Part shown: positions 24,355 through 37,406 of the stretch, in pieces | Layout: every line of letters begins with the position of its first letter | Numbering within the stretch: the stretch's first letter is position 1 | NCBI RefSeq assembly: GCF_000001735.4 | Contig: NC_003071.7 | Span: 1,375,001 to 1,439,000, forward strand | DNA: 64,000 nt | Direction: 5' to 3' | Source: Arabidopsis thaliana | Lineage: Eukaryota; Streptophyta; Magnoliopsida; Brassicales; Brassicaceae | Notes under the pieces: model-generated | What the model was told of the DNA's origin: nothing | Database searches by the model: none | What the model saw: the letters and a program-made list of their open reading frames with translations, nothing else | Position numbers and translations under genes: made by a program

Positions 24355-24516
24355 TGTTATGAATAAAGATGGATGCCCATTATAAGGCCCATCATCTAAG
24401 CCCATCATCTAAATGTTTCTAGGGTTTTACCCTTTCCTTGTACTCTTATATAAAGAACCCTTTATCTCAATGGAATATCACACTCATTTCCTCTATCTCT
24501 TTCTCTATTTATAACA
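24355..24516 (+). repeat. Copia-2 3' LTR
   Basis: 162 bp, preceded by the polypurine tract atcagggggag at 24344-24354. Target duplication TGTTT follows. Confidence 0.92.
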
Positions 24517-24629
24517 TGTTTCCTTTTTTTTGTATACTTACTAGGATATAAAAAAGAAATTTTGTTTTCTCTAAAAACATTACCATTCGTTGATAATAAA
24601 CCCTAAGAAAAAAATCACGCAAGTTCAAG

Positions 24630-26276
24630 ATGGCCAACGACAGCGGCACCGACTCTGTAAGAGCCCCTACTCACAGGCACAGCTACCGTCGTCAAAACCA
24701 TAGCCGCAGCCGGATAAGCAAAGAAGCACTAGACCTAATAAGCTCTTTACCTGATGTGATCCTACAAGATATACTCTCCTTTATGCCGACCAAGTTCGCC
24801 ATCAGAACTTCCCTCTTGTCAAACGATGGAGGCATGTATGGTGCGAAACACCGTCTCTTTCTTTTGAGAATTGTAATTTGGAGTCTCCTTCTCTTAACGA
24901 AAATCTAACACGTTACACAGCTCAAAAGATGGTTGCGTTTCACCTCCATACCAGCGTGATGAACAATATTCCCCACCACATCAACAGGTGGATCGAGTTA
25001 GTCATGTCCCGTAACGTGGAGAATCTGTCCCTGGATTTATGGAATCATGATGAGTATAAGTTTCCTGATTTTTTCTACATCAATTCCTCTGTTAAGCAAC
25101 TCAACCTTAAATTAAGCCCTTGTGATATGATGGTTCCTAGAGGCTCAGTGTCTTGGACATCTCTGCGGAAGTTGTACTTGGATAGTTCTAGTCTTTCTGA
25201 TGAATCCATGGCTAAGATTCTATCTGGCAGTCCGATTCTTGAGAAGTTAAAGTTGTGTTCCTGCAAGGCACTCAAGATTCTTGATCTCAGCAAATCAATG
25301 CGTCTGAGAACATTAGAAATAAACTGCGACACTAAGGAGCAACTCCAGATTGTTGCACCATATATCCATTGTCTCATATTGAGAAAATCTCATTTACCAT
25401 GTATTTTAGTCGATGTCTCGTCTTTAGTCGAAGCTAGATTGAACATCTGCACTGGCTCACTTTCAAAAACAATCGAGGTTGATTCTCTTCAAGTCATGGT
25501 TCTAAAGATGTTAGAAAAGTTGCACAACGTGGAGAAGCTTACTTTTGGGGTAAATTTGCTTAAGGTAGATGGATTAGTTTTATTATCCGTTGATTGTTTT
25601 TTTAAGTATATGAACGTTTTCTTCTATGTTATATATATATATATATATGCATGGTACTGATCACGGTTTTCAATATCTTTCTGTTAGATGTTATCTACTG
25701 ACGAGCTTCGTGGTGTTCCTTTTCCGATGTTTAAGGTTAAGTCTTTGACTCTTGACACAAGGGTCTCTAAGTATGTTATTTCTGGTATAGAAAGAGTGTT
25801 ACAAAACTCACCTGATTTAAAGAAGCTAATATTACTACACACAAAGAATAATTGCTACCATAAAGAGGTATATTTACTACTAAGAACCATGTTTTTACTA
25901 TCATTGATTATTTTTTCTATCATCCAAGAACCATGTTTTTTTTAATCTGTTGTGCAGCGTCGGTATCTTGGCGACTACATGGATTTGCAAGCCTTTAATC
26001 TGGTTAAATGTTGGACATCAAAATATGGTGACGTTTGGAACAAGTCATGTTTGGATCAGTCCCAGCTCTAGACTTGTGTTGGAGGTGCTACAACATTGGA
26101 TCCATTCTTTTTTTTTCTTTTTTTTTTTGTCTTTTTTAGAATGAAATCTATTAAAAATACAAAGGCATTAGACAAGATGGTCTACTGTTGGAAGACCATT
26201 AACTTAGGTTTAAAGAGTTGGTTCCACCACTTTTTCACAACTGTAATGTCTCCATTGTCCTTTATACCAAGCGGTA
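24630..26276 (+). pseudogene. F-box/LRR/FBD-type gene, frameshifted
   Basis: The start MANDSGTDSVRAPTHRHSYR and the F-box LISSLPDVILQDILSFMP place it in the large F-box/RNI/FBD family, whose members recruit substrates to SCF ubiquitin ligases. One base is missing near 24822, within the AA run after LLS, so the WRHVWCETPSL part reads in another frame; that frame is then open to 25564 (HRSLLNENLTRY-like through LRR-type NVEKLTFGVNLLK). Exon 2 is 25688-25867 (MLSTDELRGVPFPMFKVKSL) and exon 3 starts at 25958 but stops at 26071 after DQSQL. FBD-like remains (NTKALDKMV) continue to about 26276 past a T-rich insertion at 26106-26140. Closest remembered relative is AT5G02910. Confidence 0.85.
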
Positions 26277-26449
26277 ACGTTATATCAGTAATAAGAACTA
26301 GAAACCTGTGTTGTAGCACGGGTGCTAGTCTAGGTATTATTTTATATGATCAGCACAACATTACACCATTCTTTGTAAGCCTTAAATTCAAACATATAGG
26401 CAACTAAACTTCATAGATCAAATATCATAATTGGCACTCAAATTCAAAG
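26277..26449. other. Short spacer with Helitron-like terminus
   Basis: On minus, bases near 26303-26325 read cccgtgctacaacacaggtttctag, shorter than any element and with an imperfect stem, resembling a Helitron 3' end. The tail-to-tail F-box pseudogene and AIR3 share this spacer for their 3' ends. Confidence 0.3.
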
Positions 26450-29400
26450 TTAGAGCTTCACCACAATGGGACTTCTCACACGATGCTTCTTGTCTGACCA
26501 AACCAATTCTCCAAACACATAGCCCTTAGCCACATTTCCCTTACTTTTCACAAGGATCACTTTAAACGTCTTTTGCTCTCCAACTTTGGTGAAATTCAAG
26601 CTCGTTGGCTTCACCGCGACATAAACACCCTGTGGGTTATTCACCTTGACGGTATACATCGAAGGTCGTCCAACGTTTTTAACAGTCCTTGAAACGGTGA
26701 CTTTGCTTGATGTTAAGTTTGGAACTGTGATGGAAGGATAGTTGAGGTTAACAAGACTGATTTTAGGGCTTGAACAAGTAAAGTTGTTGCCCGAGAATAC
26801 AGAGATTTGTGATGCATTGTATCCAAGTGAGCATAAGAAGTTGAGGTAATCCTTGATGCCTAAATCGTATACGAGACCGGGATTCACAGCTAAATTTGGT
26901 TGGACGTGTCCTGCCCCAAAACTGAAAGGTGTTGCCTTCATGTTGGTTGCATTTTGGATAGGTCCAGGAATGTCATCCATTATTGTTGCTGAAAGGGAAA
27001 CACAAAGTGTGAAAAAACTGTAAGATTCAAGAAAACTCATTCCAATATTTCCAACCTAAAACTAAGAAAACAGAACATGGCCATGGAAGAAACAAGATTT
27101 GGTTATAAGTCCAGGACCAGTAGATGTTAATGTGTTTTAAGTGGTAAAATAGAATTAAACTTCAATTTTGTCAACAATGTGTAAGCTCTAGAATCGAAAT
27201 ACATTCTTACCGGTAGTCATGATGGCAGAGCGGATAGCTGCGGGGCTCCAAGAAGGATAACGAGTTTTGAGAAGACCCGCAATGCCAGAGATATGAGGAC
27301 AAGACATAGAGGTTCCTGAAATAGCATTGAACAGAAGTCGTCGAGGATCAAACTGTTCGTTTGTTGGAGAGACTGCTCCAGTGTAGGCAGCGATCACACT
27401 CACACCAGGAGCAGTTATGTCAGGCTTCAGAATCTGAGGAGCCACTATGCTTGGACCTTTTGAAGAAAATGAAGCCATTACAGGCGCTGGTTTTAGTCCC
27501 AAATCTGTCCTTGAAGGAGTAATGTGTGCAATCGGCTTCCTACATCAAAAAATAAAGTTTTCTTTCAGAACTTGAAACAAGTTTAGGTAAAGTGTGAATC
27601 AAGAATCCTACTTGGTTTGGCTGATATATCTTGACACAGCAAAACTATCCTTAGAAGTGAGCTGTGTGGCTGGAAGGACATGCGGGTCAGCGAGTAAATC
27701 ATTCCCGGTGACATAAGTGTTCTCAAGAACCATCCCTATGCCACCCCCTAAAGCCACGGCCCGACCCTTTTCCACCCTCCCGTTCTGCCCTCTGAGACAC
27801 ACTAATATCTTTCCCTTTGTCTTTATAGGGTCAAGCGATCCAAGTTTGCATAATTGTCTACAACAAAGAGAGAGATTCAAAATTAACAATTAACATAAAA
27901 CATTTGGCGTAATTAAGTAAGGAGATTAGCCAAACTCACGCATCCAAAGCTGAAGCGTTCTTAGCTTTTGCATTTACAGATGCCATAATTGGATAGAACT
28001 TAGCATGTGGCAATGCCGTGGATGACAAGCTTTGTCCCTACGAATGAAAAAGATTCAAGCTCAATTTCAAGAATTCATTTTCAAGATTTGAGATAGAGAT
28101 ATGATCCATATTCTTGGACTTAATATCTAACCTTGTAATGTTTTCCATTACCGAGAACAAGATTGCTAGCAAACTCACGGTCCATGGTGCTAGCACCAAC
28201 GGTAATCTGCCATGGCGCGACATTAGAAACCGTACTATCTGCCGGTCCAGAGTTTCCGGCAGAGCAAACAACCACGATCCGCTTCTTAGCGGCGTGAAAG
28301 GAACCAATAGCGACACTGTCGTTAAAAAACGAGGTAGGCTCGCCGCCTAGAGAGACGGATATGACGTCAGCTCCGTCGTGTATGGCAGCGTCGAAAGCAG
28401 CGAGGACGTCTGCGTCGTAGCATTCGTTGCCTTTGACTGGCGGCCAGCAGACTTTGTACGCGGCCACTCTGGCGCGAGGGGAGCCACCTTTGGCCGTGCC
28501 GTTGCCTTGGCCGAAGATGCTGACTCCAGGAACAAAATCTCCGGCGGCGGTGGAGAGAGTGTGGGAGCCATGGCCGTCGAGATCACGTGGAGAGTCGAAG
28601 CTTGAGTTGAGATGTCCTACGGCGGCTGCGTAGCCCTTGTTGAAGTACCTTGCTCCTATCAGTTTCCTTCATTCACGTGTGTTAGCTTAACAAGTTAGTG
28701 TAAAACTGTAAATTATTAAACCAAACAAAAAAAGAGTTTAGGCTACATGCAAATTAGTACAAGTTTTACTTTAAAAACGTTTTTACAAGTTTTACTTTAA
28801 AAATGTTTTTATAAGTTTTCACTATAGCAATTAGCAACTAGCTAGTAATAAGTGTTTTTAGTTTACAAAGTATTTTACAGGGTTCTATCATAAATAAAAG
28901 AAGGATAATATTACTAAATAGCCAAAAAAACACAACGTAAAATAGCAGAGAGAAAGGTTTTTGTTGCAAATTAGTCATGAACTCACATTATCAAACGAGG
29001 TGAAATGACAAAACAATCCTTCGTTTGTTGCAAGTTCAACAGTAGGCGAGACACTTGTGTGAGGTTTTACAAAATAGCATGTAACATTTAAATTTCACAT
29101 GTTATATTTAACTAAAAGACATGATATTTAAAAAAATATATCGTGTTATTTTAAGAAAAATCATTGTTACATAGTGGTTTTTTAAGAAAAAACATTGTTA
29201 TGAAAAACAAATCTGTATGAAGTCTTTTTCTAAAGAATTCACATGTGATTTTAACAGAAACCGTGTAATATTACAAAATAAGAATTTTCAAAATAAAATA
29301 AAATTCATGTGATATTAACTAAAAAACGTATATTACTACAAAGTAACATGATAACAAGAAATATTAAACTGAATATAATATATTTTTCCAGAAATCTCAT

Positions 29401-32400
29401 GTGCTTTTTATAAATGACATGCAATACAAACAAAAATACGATAAAAGAGATATATTATGCTATCACATGTAATTCGAGAGAAAAATATGTTATGAAAGAC
29501 ATTTACGTAATTTCACACACTCTCCGACTTGTTTCCGACAAAGTACTATAGCATATGGTTATTTTCTTAAGTATCGATAAAATTTGACTATTTTGTGCAT
29601 ATTCTCATAGAAGAATATATTACAGGGTATCATTTTAGTTTTTGCCTTGTAATTACAGGGAATCATAAATGAATATCTTTTTTGTTTCTTTTTGAGATTC
29701 CAGTTCTATCTTTTGCCAAGAAAACAGATAAAAAAGGTTAAAAAGAAAGTCCAGAATAAAAATGTGTAAGATAAAAAAAAGATTCTACATAAGTAGGTAA
29801 AGTGGGATACGAAACATAAGGTCAGTTGTATAGATAACTATAGTGTAAGTGTTAATTATGTAAATAATGGAAAACAAAAACACATGGAATTGAGTAATTT
29901 TTCATTGAATAATATGCTATTTATTTAAATGATTTACTTAACAAAACATGCTATTTAATATTGAAATTTATGTTTATAAATAATTTAGAATCAATTATTT
30001 TCTGACTATTTTTTAAAATAAGTGATAATTTATAGATATGTTTTTTAAAGTATAGTTGTATAGTCCAATCACTCTAAAATTTACTACAACCCATCAATAG
30101 ATTATCAAAAGTTCCAAAAAATGAGTCATACTTTTCTTTTTGTACCTAAAACAAACCCACGGATGTTGAAATAGGGAACTCAAACTCAAAATAGATATGA
30201 CTTGTTACAACACGTGTCTTCTTTTTGTTGATGAAAAATTGTAAATTCGATTCTATTTGAAACAAATACACATAATTCCACCACTAGGTGTGTGAATGTG
30301 TCAACTCCTAAGAAATGAGAACAGATAATTCCAGAATTTGTTTGTATCTTATGATAATTACTTAACGTGAAAATGATTGAACACCAAATTTGAAAGAATA
30401 AAAATTGTAAAAGAGAGAAAACGAACCTATTGCAATGGAAAGTGGCATCTTTTTGGTTTTGACATATTCCCTTCCATCTTGAAGGAATTGGTCCCAAGCC
30501 TTCATCTCTAAAGCTCTTTGATTCTGGCCACACACCTTTTTACACATACACAATCAAATTTTAAAATATTAGTTTATGAAATTATAATCAACAACATATT
30601 CTTATTAATACAAAGATAGTAAGTGGGTTTAAGTTACTAAAATCTAAAAATAAAAATACATAATGGTGTCTCATAATCAGACAACCAAATGAACCAATCA
30701 TTTTAGTTGTGGCAACTTCTATTGCTTTTCTGAATCAATATTATATTATTCAAAGGAAGGGTATGAAAAGTTCTAGTTCTCAAGTATATCCCAACTTTAT
30801 CATCCTAAGTCCCAAGATTTTATGAGAAAGAAAAAGAAATTCGAACTAAAAACACCAATAACTATTAACCCAATACAAACTTTTTCTTTTTATTAATCAC
30901 TTGACATCATCTAGCTGAAACCGAAGAATTACGAAAATACATTACAAAATCTCGAATTAGATTATCATGTTTAAAAGTTGGTTCATCATCATCTACAAGA
31001 ATGGTTAAGATCTGTTACAGCTTCAAGTATAAAGAGCATTGCAAGAGTTTCTTTGATTATTGAGGAAATTTTGGAACTTTTAGACCCGTAGTCTTCTTTT
31101 TCGGCCAGGACCAGCCTGTGATAAATACATTCCTAATAAAGAAGGTTCAAACTAGAGTACATTCTGTATATAGCACAATCTTCACTAAAGGATACTAAGC
31201 CACTAGACTATCCACTTGGTATTTATACTTTTACGATTTTTTTGAAAATTTAAGTTATTAGTCCATAAGTCATAACTCATGAATACTAAATTAATATAGA
31301 ATACACATTACTCATATCTACTACTAGTGAAGTTACCTGCAGTAAATGCATTAAATTTATGTTAAAAGAAAAATGCATGGTGCCAAAAACACCTTAATTG
31401 TACGATGAATTATTCACCAACTTTTCTATTCCAAAAACAAAAATTCTGTAATTTATATGGAAGGTGCTTTTTGATATATTTATTATCTCGATAAATGTTT
31501 ATTTAATTCGTTTTCGTAACTACTTTTGAAAGAAAAGTATTTACTACAGAATTTGGTATAAATAATACAACTTATAAAGATTTAGTGTTTATGATTCAAG
31601 TCAAACTATACGATGCAGTCAACGTATAGAATATTAAAGATAAGAAATGCCATAAGTCTATCTAGTTAAGAGAAGTGAATATGCATATTAATGAATATGC
31701 ATATGCGCACATGCTTGCATATATATATGGCCGATTTGATTCTTGCTGACATCTAGAGATCTTAACTACTAGCTAATCTAATCTACACAACGAATATATA
31801 TATTTCTTGTAATGCAAGTTTGGGAAATATATAGTTTTAAAAGTAGGTACGTATCTTCCCAAAAACCCATCTCAAGGCTCTCAAAGTTGCAAAGGTTGAC
31901 CAAGAAATAAAGAAATATAAATTACAAAGAGAGATAAAAAAAAAAAAAAAGATGAGAAAACGAACCTGTATCGAGATTTGCAATAATGGTATCTTCTCCG
32001 AACCTAGCCTTTCTCCAAATGGAAGAGGAAGGAACGTAAGAGTTATGTTCCAAACCCAAAAAGTCCCATGATCGAGTCGTGTGAAGCTTTAAAGCTTTGT
32101 TTGGGAAGACAGACACAACTTCAGGGTGTTCTTGAGGAATAATCAAGAAAAGAGAAAAGAGTCAAATCTTGTGAAGCACAAAGAGAGAAGAAGATAAAAT
32201 GGTTATGTTTGTATACTTACTGGAGATTTCATAAGCAAGGTCGTGGTCTAGATGAGCAGCGAATCCGTTGATGTGCTTTGTGTATGAGTAGAAAATGGCG
32301 TCTGTGGCTCTCTCACGGCTGGTTTCACATTATCAAGACTTAAGTCAGTGAAAATGGTTTCACATATTAAATAAGTTTTTAATGAGTTGTTTTGTTTAAG

Positions 32401-32694
32401 AGAACCTTCCAGTGAAGGAACCAAGAAAGTCGTAGTGAGTTTCTTTGACTCGATCCATGGCATCTTCTGTTATCTCTCCGACATGAGAGTGAGCTCCGAA
32501 GTACACCACATATGAAGACGACTGAAATCACACAAAGAGAAATGGTTGATAAAGAATGTGAAATGAAAAAAAGATTGTTATAGTGTAAATGGGTAATGTA
32601 ATGAATGTACATCTTTAGAAGCAAGAATGTGTTTCGAGCTCATGTGAACAAGAAGAAGAAGAAGAAGAAACGAGAAGTTATGTGTTAGCTTCAT
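26450..32694 (-). CDS. AIR3: Subtilisin-like serine protease AIR3 (SBT5.3), 10 exons
   Basis: A secreted subtilase that in Arabidopsis is auxin-induced at lateral-root emergence and is thought to loosen walls. Exons on minus: 32611-32694, 32406-32521, 32221-32318, 31966-32130, 30427-30535, 28132-28666, 27940-28037, 27612-27857, 27211-27539, 26450-26988. All borders are GT..AG, phases agree, and the product is 772 aa, the length I remember for AIR3. Signal peptide [18 protein letters not shown]9 propeptide with [10 protein letters not shown]; catalytic Asp about 153 (ANLDTG), His about 223 (DGHGSHT), Ser about 561 (GTSMSCPH), with AGNSGP for the oxyanion region. A PA domain lies between His and Ser and a fibronectin-like domain ends RSPIVVKL. 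Introns 4 and 5 are unusually long (1.43 and 1.76 kb). Confidence 0.96.
28985..29555. repeat. Dispersed element inside AIR3 intron 5
   Basis: Inverted relative of 5690-6292. It explains about a third of the 1.76-kb intron. It does not disturb the donor (30426) or acceptor (28667) sites of that intron. Confidence 0.7.
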
Positions 32695-32769
32695 TCTTCT
32701 TCTTCTTCTCTCTTCTTCTTTGTATCTTTGTTGGACTTTCACTTTTTACTTGTGGCTTGTGCGTTGCTC

Positions 32770-32780
32770 CTTTATAATGG
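32770..32780 (-). promoter_or_regulatory. AIR3 TATA box
   Basis: On minus the sequence CATTATAAAGGAG lies about 80 bp before the AIR3 start codon, a normal spacing that leaves a leader of about 45-50 bases. The leader is CT/GA-rich. Confidence 0.5.
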
Positions 32781-34934
32781 GATTGCAAAAAAAAAGAATC
32801 GGTTTTTATTTCCTTTTTTATTGGTTTCGAAAACTATTTTGGTTGTACCGTGTGCGATCTTTTATGTTAATAAAATATTGAAATTACAATATCTTTTGGG
32901 GTAGGGTCGTTTGAGTCTATATTAATATCGATTGACAAAAAAAAAAAATATATTGAAATCTTTTCAAGAACATGAAATTTTGATTTTGATATAAGTTTTT
33001 TTTTTTTTTTTGTGAAACACATTATAGACTAGTATGATATCACTTTCTACGAAACACCAAAATACGGTTTTTTATGTGTAATGACTAATAAATACTTGTT
33101 ATTCTCCCAGAATTTATATTGTATTTTTAATAATTGATTTGACATTAATTTGTTGCTGAAAAAAGGGAAGCTCAGTGTAATAAGGTGGTTTTGAAATAAA
33201 AATGATAAGATGCTCAAGTGGTCACATTGCGTCCCAATAATGGAGTTTCTATTGATGCTATATTTGGCAGAAAAACTGATAATTTATGACCTGTTTGTTG
33301 GTCCTAATCTTATCATTGTCTTCTATATACTTAGAGAGGAAAAACTATGTATAAAATTTTTTTTTTTTTTTTTTTTTGTCAATCGATATAAATTAGAACT
33401 TCAAAGAGCCGATATAAAAGAAAATATTTTTTCGTCAGAAAATTGTATTCAATTGATACATCTTCTGAGTAGTATAAGAAAATAGGGAAATGTCACAACG
33501 ATAGATACGTTAAAATAGAGGATTACAGCATCAAGTTACAAGGAAAATTTGGAAAATTAGATGAGTAAAGATATTAGTTGTTCTAGGGTAAGTCATTTTC
33601 AAAATATTGCTAGGCGATAACTCAAAGTTTGATAGATATCAAAGCGCGTAAAACGACTAGTTGGAACTTAGGTTTTATAAACTTATTAAATTAGTTTTGA
33701 TATGTTTAGTCATATGTATTACTAATTATATTCCATTCACTTTGAAAACTAAAAAAACTAGCAATGTAATTAATTAATTTGATTTTGAGTTAGAAGAAAA
33801 TCAAAATTTCATAGAGTTCAAACTGAAAATTGTCAAAAATAAACGACAAGCTTGAAGGTCGAAAAGATGATGAATTAAATCCAAAATCCCAAGTACTACA
33901 GTATACGTCTCTTAAGCATTAGAAAATATAAAATTTTAAATCAGAAATTAACCGATTTGAGAGATTTTGTCTGATTTGGACCGGCTAGACTGAGTTTCCA
34001 ATTTTTCTCAGCGATTTGATAAAAATTGTTTTGCTTGGGACCTTCTAGATTTTCAAACACTGCAAAACATTTTTTTTTTTTTTCAAACATTGCAAAAAAA
34101 CATTACTAACTAAAATGTTATTTAAGAGTTGAATTGCTATATAAATATAAATCTAACTAATACCAAATTACATATTGGTTTCACATTGGTTTTTCTGATT
34201 TTCTTTCCTTTTTAACGGTTTTACAAAGCTATTTATATTTTGATGTGTTTTAAGTTTAAACTTAAGTTTTTCTGATTTTGTTTTGGTTTAATATTATTTT
34301 TAAATATATAACTATTAATTTAGCTAGAGTAAATTTATTTTCTGCTAAAAATTTACGATCAAATTTAAGTCAAATCCTGAAAAGAAAAAGTATTAGCTTT
34401 GACAAAAAAAAGGAAAAACGTATTAAGTATGACTTTGATAAAAGAAAAACGTATTTAAATAATGGAAGACTAATAGTTGTTCAAAAAAAAAAAAGTAATG
34501 GAAGACTAATAAGTAGAAACGTCCTAAATGGCAAACTATTTAACATAATATTATATTTGTCTCCGTTAATTCAGCAAAGTATTAGTTTCTACATATACAT
34601 TTTTGCAGCCACTTTGTAAAATAAATCTTCAAGTTGAGACTTATTTACAGTGGCTGTCACTGACATTTAATAATTTTTTTTGATAATTAGAAAGTAAATC
34701 TTTGAATTAAATGTTTGCATTTAACTACTTTCTCAAAATCTCTTTGCATTAACTATACGATTAGTTACTAAATAGTACAAAATTATCATTTTTGATATTG
34801 CAAAATATTTAATATGATTTAAACACTACAAAATTATCATTTTTGATATTGCTTTTTTTATGACTATAACAATTCGATTATAAGCAGCAAACCGTAGAGA
34901 TATTTGATAGCAATTAATTATTACAAAATTACAA
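32781..34934. other. AT-rich intergenic DNA upstream of AIR3
   Basis: No gene is seen. It holds poly(T) and poly(A) runs (for example 32998-33012, 33358-33377, 34070-34084) and a poly(A)-like ATTTA-rich background. Open frames here (for example 34278-34619) are AT-driven and lack motifs. Confidence 0.55.
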
Positions 34935-35154
34935 AATATTTAGATAATGATTCATAAACATATCATAAATAAAATCAACATTATTAAAATAAAGAAGTTT
35001 TTTTAGAGGACGGGTTTGGCAGGACGTTACTTAATAAGAATTGTAAACTATAAAATAAAATTATTTTATAGATAGATATAATTTGCAAACTTTTATATAT
35101 ACTAACTTTAAGAAAATAAATTGTTTCCACGGTATATCACGGGTTAAAATCTAG
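34935..35154 (+). mobile_element. Helitron 3' part, relative of the 8.6-kb copy
   Basis: Matches the reverse complement of 8554-8790, including ggacgggtttggcaggacgt and the terminus cacggtatatcacgggttaaaat then CTAG at 35151-35154 followed by T. The terminal hairpin has decayed relative to the other copy. The 5' end was not located. Confidence 0.65.
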
Positions 35155-37184
35155 TTTGACAAGAAAATTGAGAAAAGTATTAGTGTTGGTATACTAGTAG
35201 TATTATATTGATAGACTAATAATATTAGACAAGTACTACACTAAAAAGGTTTTTTTTTTTTTTTTTTTTTTTTAGCAATCAAACATATTTTTCTATTGTA
35301 AAATTGCTTGAAAGGAAAAGATTTATTCAGATTGGACATAAAAAATACATTTTATAAACTTTTATATGAAAAGACACAAACATAAAATATATTTATTCTG
35401 ATTGTTATTATTATACAGATTAGATAATATTTAGGTATATTTATCTTCATATTTAATAATTCAAAAATAATACATGTTTGCAAATTCTCACCTCAGACAA
35501 ATCTCTTAACACACATGTAATTTAGGTTATGTGAATCAATTCAGCTCAGGTTTATACTATACGTATAACATGTCTAAACATCCCGATGATCAAGCATGTA
35601 GCATGATGACAGGTTTATGTCGAACTATGGGTTCGAGGTCGATGACTGAGTAGAGTTGAACCATAGGTTCGAGGGTTACGATAACATATGATATGGTTCA
35701 AATTGTCTAAAAAACACTATTTTAAATAAGAGATCGTTATAGTAATTTAAGGTCGAATTCTACAAATCGCTCTAGTTCATTCAATAAACTTTATGGTTAT
35801 CAAAGTTAACCTAAACAAGAAAATATGAAAATTAAAGATTGCAAATAAAGTAAATTTGTTGTAGATTCAATTGACGGAGAAGCTAGACTTAGTTTTAGTA
35901 AATCAGAATTATAAATCAAACAATAGCTAAGAGTTTATTTAAGACCCGTTCTTGAACTCAAATCACGAAATTATAATAAATTAACTCTCAATTGTATTGA
36001 TTAACTATTTATAATAGTGAGAATCCCAACGCTTGTCTTTGAATTCTTAAAACTAAACCAGCATTAAAGTTCAGGTTTGATTGTTCACAAAATCCATATT
36101 TCTCCGAGAATAGTAAGTTTGCTCACCTAAGATTATTTTAGGAAATTTAGTGCACTCTCGTGTCAACTAATGATCATATGAACTAGATTCTAGGTTATCA
36201 ATCTATATCTAGTGAGTAAACAAAATCTAGGTAAAGAACTATAAGATTATCCTACCAAATGTTTAATTTAGAAATTCATTCAAACTATAGAATTTCCTAA
36301 ATCTAACAAGTAAATTACTTAGACATGATCAAGGAGAAACAAAATCATAATTCGAATAAATTACATTAAAAGAGTAAGAGATAGAGTAAGGGAGTTGTGA
36401 ATCATCTCTGAAAGAGTCTGATTTTTCTCTCCAATCTAGTACCAAAATAAAGCATAGGTCTAAACAAGGACCTTAAAAATCCTAAATATATTCAACAAAA
36501 ACGTCAGAGACTTGGTTTGCCAATAATAAAAACATTTTGGAAAGTTTGAAATTCTTCAAAACTTTGTAAAAACGTGGGAGACTTGTGTTGGCGACGAGTA
36601 TTGAGCGTGACCAATGCAATCTTGATCGACACCAACACATCTTGGACACTCCAAATTGTTCTTCTCAGCTACAATGCTCCAAATAATTCTATTTTGCTCC
36701 AATGTTCGTCAAAGCGTACATGTACCTATAAAGACTCAAAATTAAAAGACATAAAAAAGATTAGAAAACTCTAAAATTAATACCGATATCATGGTTAGAA
36801 ATCGTAAAAACCATGATATATCAACATAGATAAGGGATTAATGTTGCACATGAGCATGGATTGTTGAGCAGGCAGAAAGTTTTCAAATTATATATTCGAG
36901 GGTCACAGTGACAATATATGATGAGTTAAATTCTCGAAGGTTCTGGTCGTGAATATAGGTGCATAAGATTATATGAACATTGACATGAGACTGATTATGT
37001 GATTATGTGTGTTTTAAGCATGAGACTGTGATTTGATTGTATCGGTTGATGGAAACTGTTAGTTAACTATCTTGATATCAAATGGGCGGGAATCAAAGCC
37101 GATTCTAGGCTAAAGCTCATGAAATGATGCTTGAAACACAAACATATATTAAGACGTTAAAAGCATAAGTTTTTGAAATTTCGG
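35155..37184. other. Intergenic DNA, no gene seen
   Basis: AT-rich, with a 24-base poly(T) at about 35250-35273. Sequence near 35580-35700 and 36840-36960 shares words such as gttcgagg and acaatatatgat, hinting at old repeat relics, but I could not define an element. Confidence 0.45.
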
Positions 37185-37301
37185 TGTGGTGGAGAGGTCG
37201 ATTACAGTTGGCATTATCCCAAGTTCAAACCCCAAATTTATATTTGTGACTTCTATTTTATAATTTAGTTTGTAAATGGGTTTCTATAAAAAAAAAAACT
37301 A
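37185..37301 (+). repeat. SINE-like tRNA-derived sequence
   Basis: An A-box-like tggtggagaggt (about 37190) and a B-box-like agttcaaaccc (about 37230) are spaced as in a tRNA promoter, and a poly(A) tract (37290-37300) follows about 60 bases later. This is how tRNA-derived SINEs are built. I found no clear target duplication. Confidence 0.4.
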
Positions 37302-37406
37302 TTTGGCTGGTTTAGGCAGTAAATAATTCATGTTGAGATGGCAGAAATGAACGTTCTCACTGGATAAATCGTTATTCATGCTTTTTTTGTGATGCATGTA
37401 AGTAAT

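Larger units (their letters stand above)
20260..24516 (+). mobile_element. Ty1/Copia LTR retrotransposon 2, decayed
   Basis: Two 162-bp LTRs (20260-20421 and 24355-24516) run TGTTAT to ATAACA and are flanked by the 5-bp duplication TGTTT (20255-20259 and 24517-24521). The LTRs are related to those of Copia-1 but clearly diverged. The primer-binding site is at 20422. Most of the interior is riddled with stops and AT-rich; weak remains such as a GHPGL-like integrase zinc region near 22455-22480 can be made out. Only the last 500 bp are well preserved. Confidence 0.92.

Noticed and set aside
34278..34619. 113-codon plus frame, Lys/Asn-rich
   Set aside because: Composition matches surrounding A-rich intergenic DNA.
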